This document shows positions 25,798 to 34,216 of a DNA stretch of 64,000 bases, piece after piece. The stretch is from the NCBI RefSeq assembly GCF_918698155.1, contig NZ_CAKKLX010000008.1:62001-126000 (forward strand), in the 5' to 3' direction. The notes beneath the pieces were generated by a model that was given only the letters and a program-made list of their open reading frames with translations, was not told where the DNA came from and ran no database searches. A program made the position numbers and the translations under genes. Each line of letters begins with the position of its first letter. The stretch's first letter is position 1. The DNA comes from Roseomonas sp. CECT 9278. Lineage in GTDB: Bacteria > Pseudomonadota > Alphaproteobacteria > Acetobacterales > Acetobacteraceae.

Positions 25798-27786
25798 TCA
25801 CGCGGCGCGACGCAGTGGCTGGTCCGGCGACGTTTGCATGCCGATGGCGGCGAGGAACCGATCGACCTCGGCGCGCAGGTCGTCGCACACGCGCGCCACT
25901 TCGCCGGCCGTCGCCAGCACGGCCTCCCCGGCCGCCCCGGCGCGTTCGGCACCCTGCGCCACCTCGCTCAGTTGCGCGGTGGCGGCGCTGCTCTGCTCGG
26001 CCACGGCGCGCACCTGGCCGGCGATATGCGTGGTTGCCGCGCCCTGTTGTTCGACCGCGGCGGCGATCGCGGTGGAGGCGCTGCTGACGCGCTCGATGGC
26101 GCCGCCGACCTCGGCGATGGCACCCACCGCCTGTTCGGTCACCGCGCGGATGCCGGCCACCTGGCGGCCGATATCCTCGGTCGCGCGGGCGGTCTGCGCG
26201 GCCAGCTGCTTCACCTCGGAGGCGACGACGGCGAAGCCCTTGCCGGCATCGCCCGCCCGCGCCGCCTCGATCGTGGCATTGAGCGCGAGCAGGTTGGTAC
26301 GCCCGGCGATGTCGGCGATCAGGCGCACCACCTCGCCGATCTGGGCGGCCGCCTCGGACAGGCCGCGCACCGTCGTGTCGGTGGCGCCGGCGCGTTCCAC
26401 CGCCGCGCCGGTGGCGCTGGCGGCCTCGGCGACCCGGCGGGTGATCTCGCCCACGCTGGCCGAGAGCTGCCCGCCCGCCGCCGCGACGGCGTCGAGGCCC
26501 CTGGCCGACAGGGCGGCGCTGGCGCTGCTGGCCGCGGTGCCTTCGCGCGTGCGCGCCGCGGCTTCGGCCATCGCGTCCGCGGCCTGGCGCATCCGCCCGG
26601 CCGACGCGCCCAGCGTATCGAGGATGGTGCCGACCGACGCCATGAAGTCCCGCGTCGCGGCGTCGCGCGCGGCCTGGCGCCGGTCGCGCTCGGCCTGTTC
26701 GTCCGCTGCCGCGGCTTCCAGCCGCGCGCGTTCGTCGATGGCGGTGCGGAACACGCTGACCGCCGCGGCCATGCGCCCGATCTCGTCGGCCCGGCCGCTG
26801 CCCGGCACCTGCGCGACCTGCTGCCCGGCGGCCAGCGCCTGCATGGCGCCCGCCAGGCCGCGCAGCGGTGCCGCCAAGCGCTGGGCCGCGCGCGCGCCGA
26901 TGGCGCCGGCCAGCAGCAGCAGCAGCAGCGCCGATCCGCCGATCCAGCCCATCGCCTCCCAGGCCACCGCTTCGAAGCTGCTCATGGGCAGCAGCACCAC
27001 CACCGCCCCGGTCGGTGCGCCGGCCAGGTCCAGCAGCGGGCGCTGGGCGATGCTGTAGCGCAGGCCCGCCACGGTGCCCGGCGCCACGCCGGTGCGCGCG
27101 GCCTCGATCGCGGCGCGCGTCGCCTCGGGCAGCGCCGCGATCTCGAGCCCGGCGATCGTCGTCTCGCGCAGCCGCCCGGCGCCGATCAGCACGATCTCCC
27201 CGCCGGTGGCGCGCGCGATCTGCGCCGCCGTCGCGGCATCCAGGTAGCCCGCCGCCTTCAGCGTGCCGATGATGCGCCCGCCCTGGCGCAGCGGCACGGT
27301 CGCGCCGATCGCCATCTCCCCGGTGGCCGGCGAGACCACGCCGCCCAGTGCATCCTGCCCGCGCAGCGCCAGCGCCACGTCGGGCACGCGCGCCTTGTCA
27401 TCGCCATGGCGCGATGGGTTGTGCGCGCGCAGCACCACGCGCCCGGCGGCGTCGGTCAGTTCCAGCACGCGCAGCCGCGGGTCGGCGGCGCGGCTCGCGG
27501 CGAAGACCGGCACCAGCAGGGCCGCCAGGCGGTCGCGCTCGCCCGCCGCCATGGCGGCCAGCAGGTCCTCGCGCACGGCCAGCGCGGCGGCCTGCGCGCC
27601 CATCGCGCGGGTCAGCCGGGCGCCTTCCTGTTCGGCGAGTTCGGCGGCGCGCGACGCCGCGTCGGCGGCCTGGGTGCCGAGCGCGCGCTGCACGCCATAG
27701 GAACCCGCAAGCGCGGCGGCGAGCGCGACCGCCAGGGCCGGCACGATCGCCAGCAGCAGCAGTCGGAGGGAGAGGGATGCGCGCAT
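25798..27786 (-). CDS. Methyl-accepting chemotaxis protein
   Basis: 662 residues. Transmembrane helix 1 at about residues 8-30, a periplasmic Cache-like sensing region to about 265, helix 2 at about 270-295 ([12 protein letters not shown]), a HAMP domain to about 350, then a long signalling coiled coil. The hairpin tip reads [21 protein letters not shown], the invariant contact site for CheA/CheW. Ligand unknown. No che genes are in the window. Confidence 0.93.
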   Translation of the reverse strand: MRASLSLRLLLLAIVPALAVALAAALAGSYGVQRALGTQAADAASRAAELAEQEGARLTRAMGAQAAALAVREDLLAAMAAGERDRLAALLVPVFAASRAADPRLRVLELTDAAGRVVLRAHNPSRHGDDKARVPDVALALRGQDALGGVVSPATGEMAIGATVPLRQGGRIIGTLKAAGYLDAATAAQIARATGGEIVLIGAGRLRETTIAGLEIAALPEATRAAIEAARTGVAPGTVAGLRYSIAQRPLLDLAGAPTGAVVVLLPMSSFEAVAWEAMGWIGGSALLLLLLAGAIGARAAQRLAAPLRGLAGAMQALAAGQQVAQVPGSGRADEIGRMAAAVSVFRTAIDERARLEAAAADEQAERDRRQAARDAATRDFMASVGTILDTLGASAGRMRQAADAMAEAAARTREGTAASSASAALSARGLDAVAAAGGQLSASVGEITRRVAEAASATGAAVERAGATDTTVRGLSEAAAQIGEVVRLIADIAGRTNLLALNATIEAARAGDAGKGFAVVASEVKQLAAQTARATEDIGRQVAGIRAVTEQAVGAIAEVGGAIERVSSASTAIAAAVEQQGAATTHIAGQVRAVAEQSSAATAQLSEVAQGAERAGAAGEAVLATAGEVARVCDDLRAEVDRFLAAIGMQTSPDQPLRRAA

Positions 27787-27864
27787 CGGGATCTGGACTC
27801 CGGGAATACCGCCCGCAATCTCGCGCCGAAGGGATGAATGCCGCGTTTGCGGGCACCGCCCAGG

Positions 27865-28242
27865 TCAGTCCAGGAACGGATTGCCCCCGCGCGGCCCGCG
27901 CGCCCGCGGCCCGTAGTGCTGCGCCAGGTAGTCCACGATGGTGGCGCGGAAGTCGCCGTCGATCGGGTTCATGCCGTGCTTCTCGGCCATCCAGTCCATC
28001 AGCTCGTCCCAGCGGTCGCGCGAGAAGGCCGAGCGGCGGATCAGCGCCGTGTTGTGGCAGGCGGTGCAGTAGGCGAAGGTTTCCGACCGGCCTTCACCCT
28101 CGGCCAGCACGGTCTCCGCCTCGGCGCGGGCGGCGATCTCGGCCGCTGCCTCGGCCTGGCGGCGCGCCAGGTCGGCATCCTGCGCGAAGGCAATCGAGGC
28201 GGTGAGCAGCGCGCCCACCGCCAGCACCATCAACCCCCGCAT
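27865..28242 (-). CDS. sorB: c-type cytochrome subunit of a sulfite dehydrogenase-like enzyme
   Basis: 125 residues: a signal peptide (residues 1-20), one haem site CTACHN and a Met candidate for the sixth ligand in EKHGMN. It matches the small SorB-type cytochrome that takes electrons from the molybdenum subunit in the periplasm. Its ATG shares one base with the SorA-like stop codon, so the two subunits are translationally coupled. The haem partner makes direct electron delivery to the respiratory chain likely. Confidence 0.82.
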   Translation of the reverse strand: MRGLMVLAVGALLTASIAFAQDADLARRQAEAAAEIAARAEAETVLAEGEGRSETFAYCTACHNTALIRRSAFSRDRWDELMDWMAEKHGMNPIDGDFRATIVDYLAQHYGPRARGPRGGNPFLD

Positions 28243-29543
28243 CAGCCGACCAGCACCGCCGCGCGGCTGATCGGGTTGGCACCATAGCCCTGCGGGTTCC
28301 AGTTCGCCGCGACATGGGGCTGCATGCGGCCGTTGCTGTCGGTGGCGCGGTACCAGATCTCGAAATAGCCATCGGAAGGGAAGGCGATGCGCCCGCTCCA
28401 GCGTTGCCAGGCGTGGCGGTTGGGCGGCGCCGCCACCGCCATGGCCTGCCAGGATTGCCCGAAATCGACCGAGACATCGACTGCGCGGACGGTCAGGTCC
28501 CCCGCCCAGGCCTGGCCGCGGATATCGAGGGCGCGCGTGCCCGCCGGCAGGCGCGACCCGTGCGCGTGGCTGGTCAGCACCGAGCGCACCGGCATGCTCT
28601 CCATGTCGGTGAAATCCGCGCCGTTGTTGCGGCTGCCCGGCACGATCGGGCGCACCGGCACCCGGTACGACGTGCCACCCATGCCGCGCCCGGCATGCGG
28701 CGTGGCGCGCAGCTCGATCCGCGTGAACCACTTCTGGCTCAGCGAGCCCGGCCAGCCCGGCACGATCAGGCGCACCGGCGCGCCATGCATCTGAGGGATG
28801 GGCTGCCCGTTCATGCGGATGGCGATGATCGTGTCCTCGTCCATCGCCTTGTCGATCCGCATGCCGCGGCTGATCGCCGGCCCCTGCGCCGAGAGATGCG
28901 TGTCGGCGCCGTGCTGGCCGGTGAATCTCGCGCTCTCCTTCAGGCCGGCGGCGCGCAGCACGTCGCGCAGGCGCACCCCGGTCCATTCCGCGCAGGAGAT
29001 CGCGCCATTGCCCCATTGATTGCCCGCCGCCTGCGGGGTGAAGCCGGCGCGGCCATTGCCGCCGCATTCCATCTGCAGGCGCAGCGTGACCAGCGGGAAG
29101 CGGGATTCCAGCTCGCCCACGCTCAGCTCGAGCGGCGTGTTCACCTCGCCATCGATGGCGACCTTCCAGGCGCGCGGGTCCGCGGCGGGGTCGGGCACGG
29201 AGCCATTGTTGCGGATGAAGAACTTGTCGGCCGGGGTGATGTCGTCATCCAGCAGTGCCTCGGGCGTCTCGGCGTTCAGCGGGCGCTCGCCCTGCAGGAT
29301 CAGGCGCGCCTTGCCTTCCATCTGGAGGAACTGCGGCGCGGCGCCCTGCGCGAGGGCGGCCGGCAGCAGCCCGCCGGGCAGGTGGCGCGCGAAGGGGATG
29401 GCGCCGCCCAGCGCCACGCCCATGGCCGCCAGCGCCGCGCCCTTCAGCGTGTCGCGTCGGCCCCAGACCAGCGCATCGGCGCGCTCGGGGTCGTCGCGGT
29501 AGAGTTCCTCGACCGAGCGTTCCGTCCTGCTGGGTCCCGGCAT
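28242..29543 (-). CDS. sorA: Sulfite dehydrogenase/oxidase family molybdopterin subunit
   Basis: 433 residues. A perfect AGGAGG lies upstream of the ATG at 29543. A twin-arginine leader (GRRDTLKGAALAAMGVA) sends the folded cofactor-bearing protein to the periplasm. The molybdenum-ligand cysteine is in LQMECGGNGR (oxidoreductase molybdopterin domain), followed by a Mo-co dimerisation domain from about residue 310. Sulfite is the standard substrate; related enzymes oxidise other sulfur compounds. Coupled to the cytochrome gene downstream. Confidence 0.88.
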   Translation of the reverse strand: MPGPSRTERSVEELYRDDPERADALVWGRRDTLKGAALAAMGVALGGAIPFARHLPGGLLPAALAQGAAPQFLQMEGKARLILQGERPLNAETPEALLDDDITPADKFFIRNNGSVPDPAADPRAWKVAIDGEVNTPLELSVGELESRFPLVTLRLQMECGGNGRAGFTPQAAGNQWGNGAISCAEWTGVRLRDVLRAAGLKESARFTGQHGADTHLSAQGPAISRGMRIDKAMDEDTIIAIRMNGQPIPQMHGAPVRLIVPGWPGSLSQKWFTRIELRATPHAGRGMGGTSYRVPVRPIVPGSRNNGADFTDMESMPVRSVLTSHAHGSRLPAGTRALDIRGQAWAGDLTVRAVDVSVDFGQSWQAMAVAAPPNRHAWQRWSGRIAFPSDGYFEIWYRATDSNGRMQPHVAANWNPQGYGANPISRAAVLVG

Positions 29544-29593
29544 CGGTTCCTCCTGTATTGATTGCGTGTTTATGCATGAAGGATGTCGCATCC

Positions 29594-31048
29594 ATGTCCC
29601 CCGCGGCAAGTCCCCTGGAGATCCTCACGCCCGCCGAGATGGCGCGCGCCGATGCGCTGGCGGTCGCGGCGGGCATCCCGGTCACGCGGCTGATGGAGGC
29701 GGCCGGCCGCGCCGTGGCGCGCGCGGCGATGCGCCGCTTCCGGCCGGTCCGCACGCTGGTCCTGGCCGGCCCGGGGAATAATGGCGGGGATGGCTATGTC
29801 GCGGCGCGGCTGCTGGAGCAGGCCGGGTGGCCGGTCGCGGTGGCCGCGCTGGCGCCGCCGCGCGATGGCGCCGCCGCGGTCGCGGCCGCACGCTGGCGTG
29901 GCCCCCTGCGGCCCTTCGCGCCCGTGGAAGCGGCGCGCGCGGGCCTGGTGATCGACGCGGTGTTCGGCGCCGGCCTGGCGCGCCCGGTCGAGGGCCTGGT
30001 CGCCGCCACGCTGGCGGCCGCCGGCGGGCCGGTGCTGGCGGTGGACATGCCATCCGGCCTGGATGGCGCGACCGGCCAGGTGCTGGGCCATGCGTCGCAG
30101 GCCGCGCTGAGCGTGACCTTCTTCCGCCGCAAGCCCGGCCACCTGCTGCTGCCCGGCCGTGCCCTGTGCGGCGAGGTGGTGCTGGCGGATATCGGCCTGC
30201 CGGCCGCCGTGCTGGCGGAGGTCGCGCCGCGCTGCGCGCACAACCAGCCCGGGCTGTGGCGCCTGCCGCCGCTGCAACCGGACGCCCACAAATACGGCCG
30301 CGGGCACGTCACGGTGGTCGCCGGCGCGGGCATGACCGGCGCGGCGCGGCTGGCGGCGGCCGGCGCGCGGCGCGGCGGGGCAGGGCTGCTGACGCTGCTG
30401 GCGCCCGACCGCCGATCCGCCGAGGTGCTGCGTGGTGGGGCGCCCGGCGTGATCGTGACCGAGGCGCCGCTGGAGGAGTTGCTGTCCGATCCGCGCCGCG
30501 CGGTCTGGGTGATCGGCCCCGGACTGCCGGCCGAGGCGGCGACGCTGGCGCAGCTGCGCCGCGTGGTGGTGGCAGGTCGCGCGGTGGTGGCCGATGCCGG
30601 CGCGCTGGGCGCGGCCGCCGGCGATCCCGCGGCGCTGTCGGGTTGCGCCGTGCTGACACCGCATGAGGGCGAATTCACCCGGGTGTTCGGCGCGATCGGC
30701 GGCGACCGGCTGGCGGCGGTGCGGCGCGCGGCGGCGACGACCGGTGCGGTGGTGCTGCTGAAGGGGCCGGATACCGTGATCGCCGCCCCTGATGGCCGAA
30801 CCGCGATCAACGATCATGCGCCCGCCTGGCTGGCGACCGGCGGGACGGGGGATGTGCTGGCGGGGCTGATCGCCGCGCTGATCGGGGCTGGCATGGCGCC
30901 CTTCGAAGCAGCGGCGGCGGGCGCGTGGTTGCATGGCGAGGCCGGTTTCGCCTGCGGGGAAGGGTTGCTGGCCGAGGACCTCGCCGGGCGGTTGGCGGCG
31001 GCGCGGCTGCGTGCCTGCGGGGTGTCCGTGGCGGCGGCGCGGGGTTGA
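29594..31048 (+). CDS. nnr: Bifunctional NAD(P)H-hydrate epimerase / ADP-dependent dehydratase
   Basis: 484 residues repairing hydrated NAD(P)H. The N-terminal YjeF_N epimerase domain (residues 1-210) shows PGNNGGDGYVAARLL and VDAVFGAGL; the C-terminal YjeF_C dehydratase domain (220-484) shows HKYGRGHVTVVAG, LTPHEGEF, LLKGPDTVIA and the nucleotide motif NDHAPAWLATGGTGDVLAG. Start at 29594 is taken because GAAGGA lies 10 bases upstream; an in-frame ATG at 29576 is possible. Divergent from sorA. Confidence 0.94.
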   Translation: MSPAASPLEILTPAEMARADALAVAAGIPVTRLMEAAGRAVARAAMRRFRPVRTLVLAGPGNNGGDGYVAARLLEQAGWPVAVAALAPPRDGAAAVAAARWRGPLRPFAPVEAARAGLVIDAVFGAGLARPVEGLVAATLAAAGGPVLAVDMPSGLDGATGQVLGHASQAALSVTFFRRKPGHLLLPGRALCGEVVLADIGLPAAVLAEVAPRCAHNQPGLWRLPPLQPDAHKYGRGHVTVVAGAGMTGAARLAAAGARRGGAGLLTLLAPDRRSAEVLRGGAPGVIVTEAPLEELLSDPRRAVWVIGPGLPAEAATLAQLRRVVVAGRAVVADAGALGAAAGDPAALSGCAVLTPHEGEFTRVFGAIGGDRLAAVRRAAATTGAVVLLKGPDTVIAAPDGRTAINDHAPAWLATGGTGDVLAGLIAALIGAGMAPFEAAAAGAWLHGEAGFACGEGLLAEDLAGRLAAARLRACGVSVAAARG

Positions 31049-31335
31049 AAATTCGGGTGAGAGATAGTGACAAAACAGGAGGTTACCGTCGACAGCTTAG
31101 AAAGAAAATGAGCTGGGCTCGCCCAATGATGAGTCTCCGTCTCAACTTTCCGTGTAACGCGATAGGCTGGAGGTCCCGAAACTACCATTGCGCGAACCAC
31201 ATCTTGTGATGCGCCAAGGTCTTATCCACAAGATCAAGGGGAATTCCAAATTTATAGCAATTCGTCACGAATGTGTTGAAAGGCCGAATTCTCTCACGAT
31301 AGATTAACCTGCGGGAAAACCCCGGGGGATGATCC
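31049..31335. promoter_or_regulatory. Low-GC leader/regulatory region
   Basis: 287 bp that are visibly AT-richer than everything around them, with strings such as TTAGAAAGAAAATG, CCAAATTTATAGCAATTC and CTTATCCACAAGATC. No gene is seen. It sits upstream of the small protein at 31336 and downstream of nnr. The composition could reflect a promoter region with DNA-bending sites or a remnant of acquired DNA. Confidence 0.5.
31276..31305 (+). promoter_or_regulatory. Candidate sigma-70-type promoter
   Basis: TTGAAA at 31276-31281 and TAGATT at 31300-31305, separated by 18 bp and about 30 bp ahead of the ATG at 31336. The -35 box matches consensus at five of six positions, the -10 box at four of six. 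Confidence 0.4.
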
Positions 31336-31728
31336 ATGAGCAGCACTCTCGTCAGCGCGCTTCACACCGAGGAGCGTTCCATCATCGCGGAACTTCGCGC
31401 CTCCAGGCCGTTCCAAAGGCTGGAAGGCATCCACAAGTTGCTGTCGCTGTATGACGCACAGCCGTCGGTGGCAGTGAGCCTGGGGATCGCTTCGGCAGAG
31501 CCCGAGCGCAGCGCCGCGCCGGTCATCCAGCTCGCCCCGCCGCCCGCCGGCGGCACGCCCATCCCGATGCCCGGCCCGGTCGGTGCCGCCCTCGAACCCG
31601 CCATGATGGAGGTGGCGCGCGCCGCCGGCGGTGGCTCGGCGGTCGCGACGGCCAGCGTGTCGCAGGAAGAACCGGCGGGGGTCGTCTCCTCCGTGCGCGC
31701 GGCGCTGCTGGGGATCGGCAAGGCCTGA
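31336..31728 (+). CDS. Small hypothetical protein
   Basis: 130 residues. Residues 1-45 are a compact, charged, helix-rich segment (EERSIIAELRASRPFQRLEGIHKLLSLYDA); residues 55-130 are a low-complexity Pro/Ala/Gly region ending in a short helix. I do not recognise the family. The FQRLEGIHKLLSLY part could be a protein- or DNA-interaction helix pair. The gene has a GGGGGA ribosome site and a plausible promoter in the low-GC leader, so it is likely expressed. Confidence 0.65.
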   Translation: MSSTLVSALHTEERSIIAELRASRPFQRLEGIHKLLSLYDAQPSVAVSLGIASAEPERSAAPVIQLAPPPAGGTPIPMPGPVGAALEPAMMEVARAAGGGSAVATASVSQEEPAGVVSSVRAALLGIGKA

Positions 31729-32212
31729 CCACCGGGCCGCGGCGTCGCCGGCGACCGCGCGCACAGCTGCGCCGGCCGGCGCGATCGCAGGTGAGGCACG
31801 GCAGGGTGTGATGATGCGTCTGGCAGGGCCGCGCACCGCAGGGTGGCGCGGCCTTGTCGTGCCGGGTGCCGGCGAGCGTCGCGCGGTGACGCGCGCTGGT
31901 ATCGATGGCCGCGGTGACGCGCGCTGGTATCGATGGCCGCGGTGACGCGCGCTGGTATCGATGGCCGCGGTGACGCGCGCTGGTATCGATGGCCGCGGTG
32001 ACGCGCGCTGGTATCGGTGCGCGCGGTGACGCGCGCTGGTATCGGTGCGCGCGGTGACGCGCGCTGGTTGCGGTAAGCGCCGTCGCGCGCGCCGGTTGCA
32101 GCACTGGCGGTGACGCGGTCTTGCCGCGCATCCGCCCACCCGCCTGCTGAAATCCTGGCGCTTCACGGTATGTGTCGCTAGGTTTCAACCCCGACGGGAA
32201 ACGGGGTGGCGC
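31729..32212. repeat. 28-bp direct tandem repeat array (minisatellite) in a gene-free gap
   Basis: Four perfect 28-bp units (GCGGTGACGCGCGCTGGTAT plus CGATGGCC) begin at 31883, 31911, 31939 and 31967. Two variants ending CGGTGCGC begin at 31995 and 32023, a further variant at 32051, and decayed copies at 32079 and 32107. There are no spacers. The remaining gap between the small protein and the malonyl-CoA decarboxylase gene shows no coding signal; frames through it repeat HR/YQRASP-type peptides only because of the array. Confidence 0.92.
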
Positions 32213-33664
32213 ATGTCAGACGTCGCGGTGCAGGCCGGGTTGATCGACAGGGCGATGAAGCGCGTCACCACGCTGTGGCGCGACGTCGCCGCCGCGGTCG
32301 GCGTGGCCGATCCCGACCCCGACCTGGCCGCCCGCCTGGCCGCCTGCCTGGAAGCCCGCGGCGGCGAGGTCTCCGCCCGCAACCGTGCCGCCGGCCTGGC
32401 CGAGGCCTACCGCACGCTCGATGGCCCTGGGCGCACCGATTTCCTGCGCGCGCTGGCCTTCTTCGATTCCGATGCCGATGCCGTCGCCCGCGCCATGGAG
32501 AAGGTCGTCGCCGCGGCCGATGCGGCCGAGCGTGCCGTGGCCACCGCCCGGCTGCGGCGCGCGCTGGAGCCGCCGCGCATCCGGCTGCTGACCGCCTTCG
32601 CCGCCATCCCGGACGGGGTGAAGTTCCTGGTCGACCTGCGCGCCGACCTGCTGGCGCGCATGGACGGCGACAAGCTGCTCCAGGCGCTGGAGACCGACCT
32701 CAAGGGCCTGCTGGCCGCCTGGTTCGACGTGGGCTTCCTGGAGCTGCGCCGGATCGACTGGCATTCGCCCGCCATCATCCTGGAGAAGCTGGTCCAGTAC
32801 GAGGCGGTGCACCGTATCCGCACCTGGCGCGACCTGCGCAACCGGCTCGATTCCGACCGCCGCTGCTATGCCTTCTTCCATCCCCGCATGCCGGAGGAGC
32901 CGCTGATCTTCGTCGAGGTCGCGCTGGTCCAGGGCATGTCGGACAGCGTGCAGCGCGTGCTGGATGAGAAAGCGCCCGTGCTCGACCCACGCAGCGCGGA
33001 TACCGCGGTGTTCTATTCCATCAACAACTGCCAGCGCGGGCTGGATGGCATCTCGTTCGGCAATTTCCTGATCAAGCGCGTGGTCGGGCTGCTGTCCGAC
33101 GAATTCCGCAACCTCAAGGCCTTCGGCACGCTCTCGCCGATCCCGGGCTTCCGGCGGTGGCTCGATGGCGCGCTCGCGACCGGCGCGGTGGCGCTGAGCG
33201 AGGAGGAGCGCAAGGCGCTGCTCACCGCCGCGCCGCCCAGCCTGGCCTTGCCGGCCCCGCAGGCCGAGGCGCTGGCCGAACCCGCGGCCTTGCGGACCGA
33301 CGATGCGGTGGCGGCGCTGCAGCGGCTGATCGCGCGGCGTGGCTGGTCGCGCGACGAGGCGGCCGCGAAGGTGCTGGAGCCGCTGCTGACACGCCTGTGC
33401 GCGCGTTACCTGGCCAAGGAGGATACGCCGGGCCGCGCCGGGCGCGCGCGCGACCCGGTGGCGCATTTCCACCTGTCCAATGGCGCGCGGATCGACCGGC
33501 TGAACTGGCGCGGCGACACCTCGGACAATGGCATGCGCCAGGCGCTCGGGCTGATGGTGAACTACGTCTATGACCCCGACCGCATCGAGGAGAACCACGA
33601 GGGGTATGTCGGCGAGGGCAAGCGCGCGGTCTCGGCGGCGCTGAAGAAGCTGGCGAAGGGCTGA
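32213..33664 (+). CDS. mcd: Malonyl-CoA decarboxylase
   Basis: 483 residues, the usual length. An N-terminal helical domain (1-180) precedes the catalytic GNAT-like domain. Family motifs are FGTLSPIPGF, with the catalytic Ser, and DPVAHFHLSNGARIDRLNW, with the catalytic His. It converts malonyl-CoA to acetyl-CoA and CO2 in the cytosol. The usual rhizobial partners (malonyl-CoA synthetase matB, transporter matC) are absent here, so it probably serves malonyl-CoA disposal rather than a malonate operon. Confidence 0.95.
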   Translation: MSDVAVQAGLIDRAMKRVTTLWRDVAAAVGVADPDPDLAARLAACLEARGGEVSARNRAAGLAEAYRTLDGPGRTDFLRALAFFDSDADAVARAMEKVVAAADAAERAVATARLRRALEPPRIRLLTAFAAIPDGVKFLVDLRADLLARMDGDKLLQALETDLKGLLAAWFDVGFLELRRIDWHSPAIILEKLVQYEAVHRIRTWRDLRNRLDSDRRCYAFFHPRMPEEPLIFVEVALVQGMSDSVQRVLDEKAPVLDPRSADTAVFYSINNCQRGLDGISFGNFLIKRVVGLLSDEFRNLKAFGTLSPIPGFRRWLDGALATGAVALSEEERKALLTAAPPSLALPAPQAEALAEPAALRTDDAVAALQRLIARRGWSRDEAAAKVLEPLLTRLCARYLAKEDTPGRAGRARDPVAHFHLSNGARIDRLNWRGDTSDNGMRQALGLMVNYVYDPDRIEENHEGYVGEGKRAVSAALKKLAKG

Positions 33665-33676
33665 CCGACCGTTCGG

Positions 33677-33708
33677 GACGGCGTGGGGCGGCGCGTTCCC
33701 ACGCCGTC
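33677..33708. terminator. Hairpin after malonyl-CoA decarboxylase
   Basis: GACGGCGTGGG (33677-33687) and CCCACGCCGTC (33698-33708) form a perfect 11-bp stem with a 10-nt loop, 13 bp after the stop codon. There is no T-run after it, so termination by this alone is uncertain. Confidence 0.5.
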
Positions 33709-33824
33709 GGCGTTCTCGAATGGTCTGCGTGCGCGCTGCGCTGCGGCATGGGCGAGGTGATCCGGGACACGGCGGGCATCCCGGCGTTCCGCCACAACGG
33801 GTCGCCTCGACAGGGAAGACGCCC

Positions 33825-33974
33825 ATGGTGCCACTCGCGCAATTCGCCTTCGTGCTCCTGCTCGCGGCCGCGCCGGTCCTGCTGGCGACCGTGGTCGCGC
33901 GGCGCGCCGCCCCGCCACGGCCAAGGCGCGGCGGCGATCCGGTCGCCTTTCCGCTGCGCCGCGGCCTGGGCTGA
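33825..33974 (+). CDS. Possible small single-pass membrane protein
   Basis: 49 residues: a hydrophobic segment at about residues 5-22 (FAFVLLLAAAPVLLATVV) and a basic Arg/Pro-rich tail. CAGGGAAG lies about 8 bases before the ATG. It is the only credible gene in the gap 33665-34216; the rest of that gap shows nothing. No recognised family; could be chance coding in GC-rich DNA. Confidence 0.4.
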   Translation: MVPLAQFAFVLLLAAAPVLLATVVARRAAPPRPRRGGDPVAFPLRRGLG

Positions 33975-34216
33975 CCGACCGGCCGTCGCGCCGGCACCGG
34001 CACTCGCGGACGATGCCCGAGCACCGGGCCGCGGCATCGGGCGGCGCGCCGCACCCCGGCGCGGGCAGCGTCGCGGGGCGCGAAGCCGCCATGCCGCCAG
34101 GCGGGGCCGCCCGGCGGCGACCTCCGTCATCGCGGCAGCGACGCCCGGCGGCGGCGGCCTTCTCGGCGCCGGGTCGAACGCCCATACTCCGCGGCGGATG
34201 TGGCGGGGGGATGCGG

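Noticed and set aside
25060-27837. A 925-residue plus-strand open frame
   Set aside because: It is the antisense of the ParA and chemoreceptor genes, whose protein motifs are unmistakable; the frame is His/Arg/Gln-rich as expected for a GC-rich shadow.
31883-32134. CRISPR array
   Set aside because: The 28-bp units abut without spacers and no cas genes are present; it is a simple tandem repeat.
31294-32188. Long minus-strand frames with repeated HRGHRYQRASP-type peptide
   Set aside because: They are read through the 28-bp array, whose period is not a multiple of three, and overlap the small plus-strand gene; no ribosome site or known domain.
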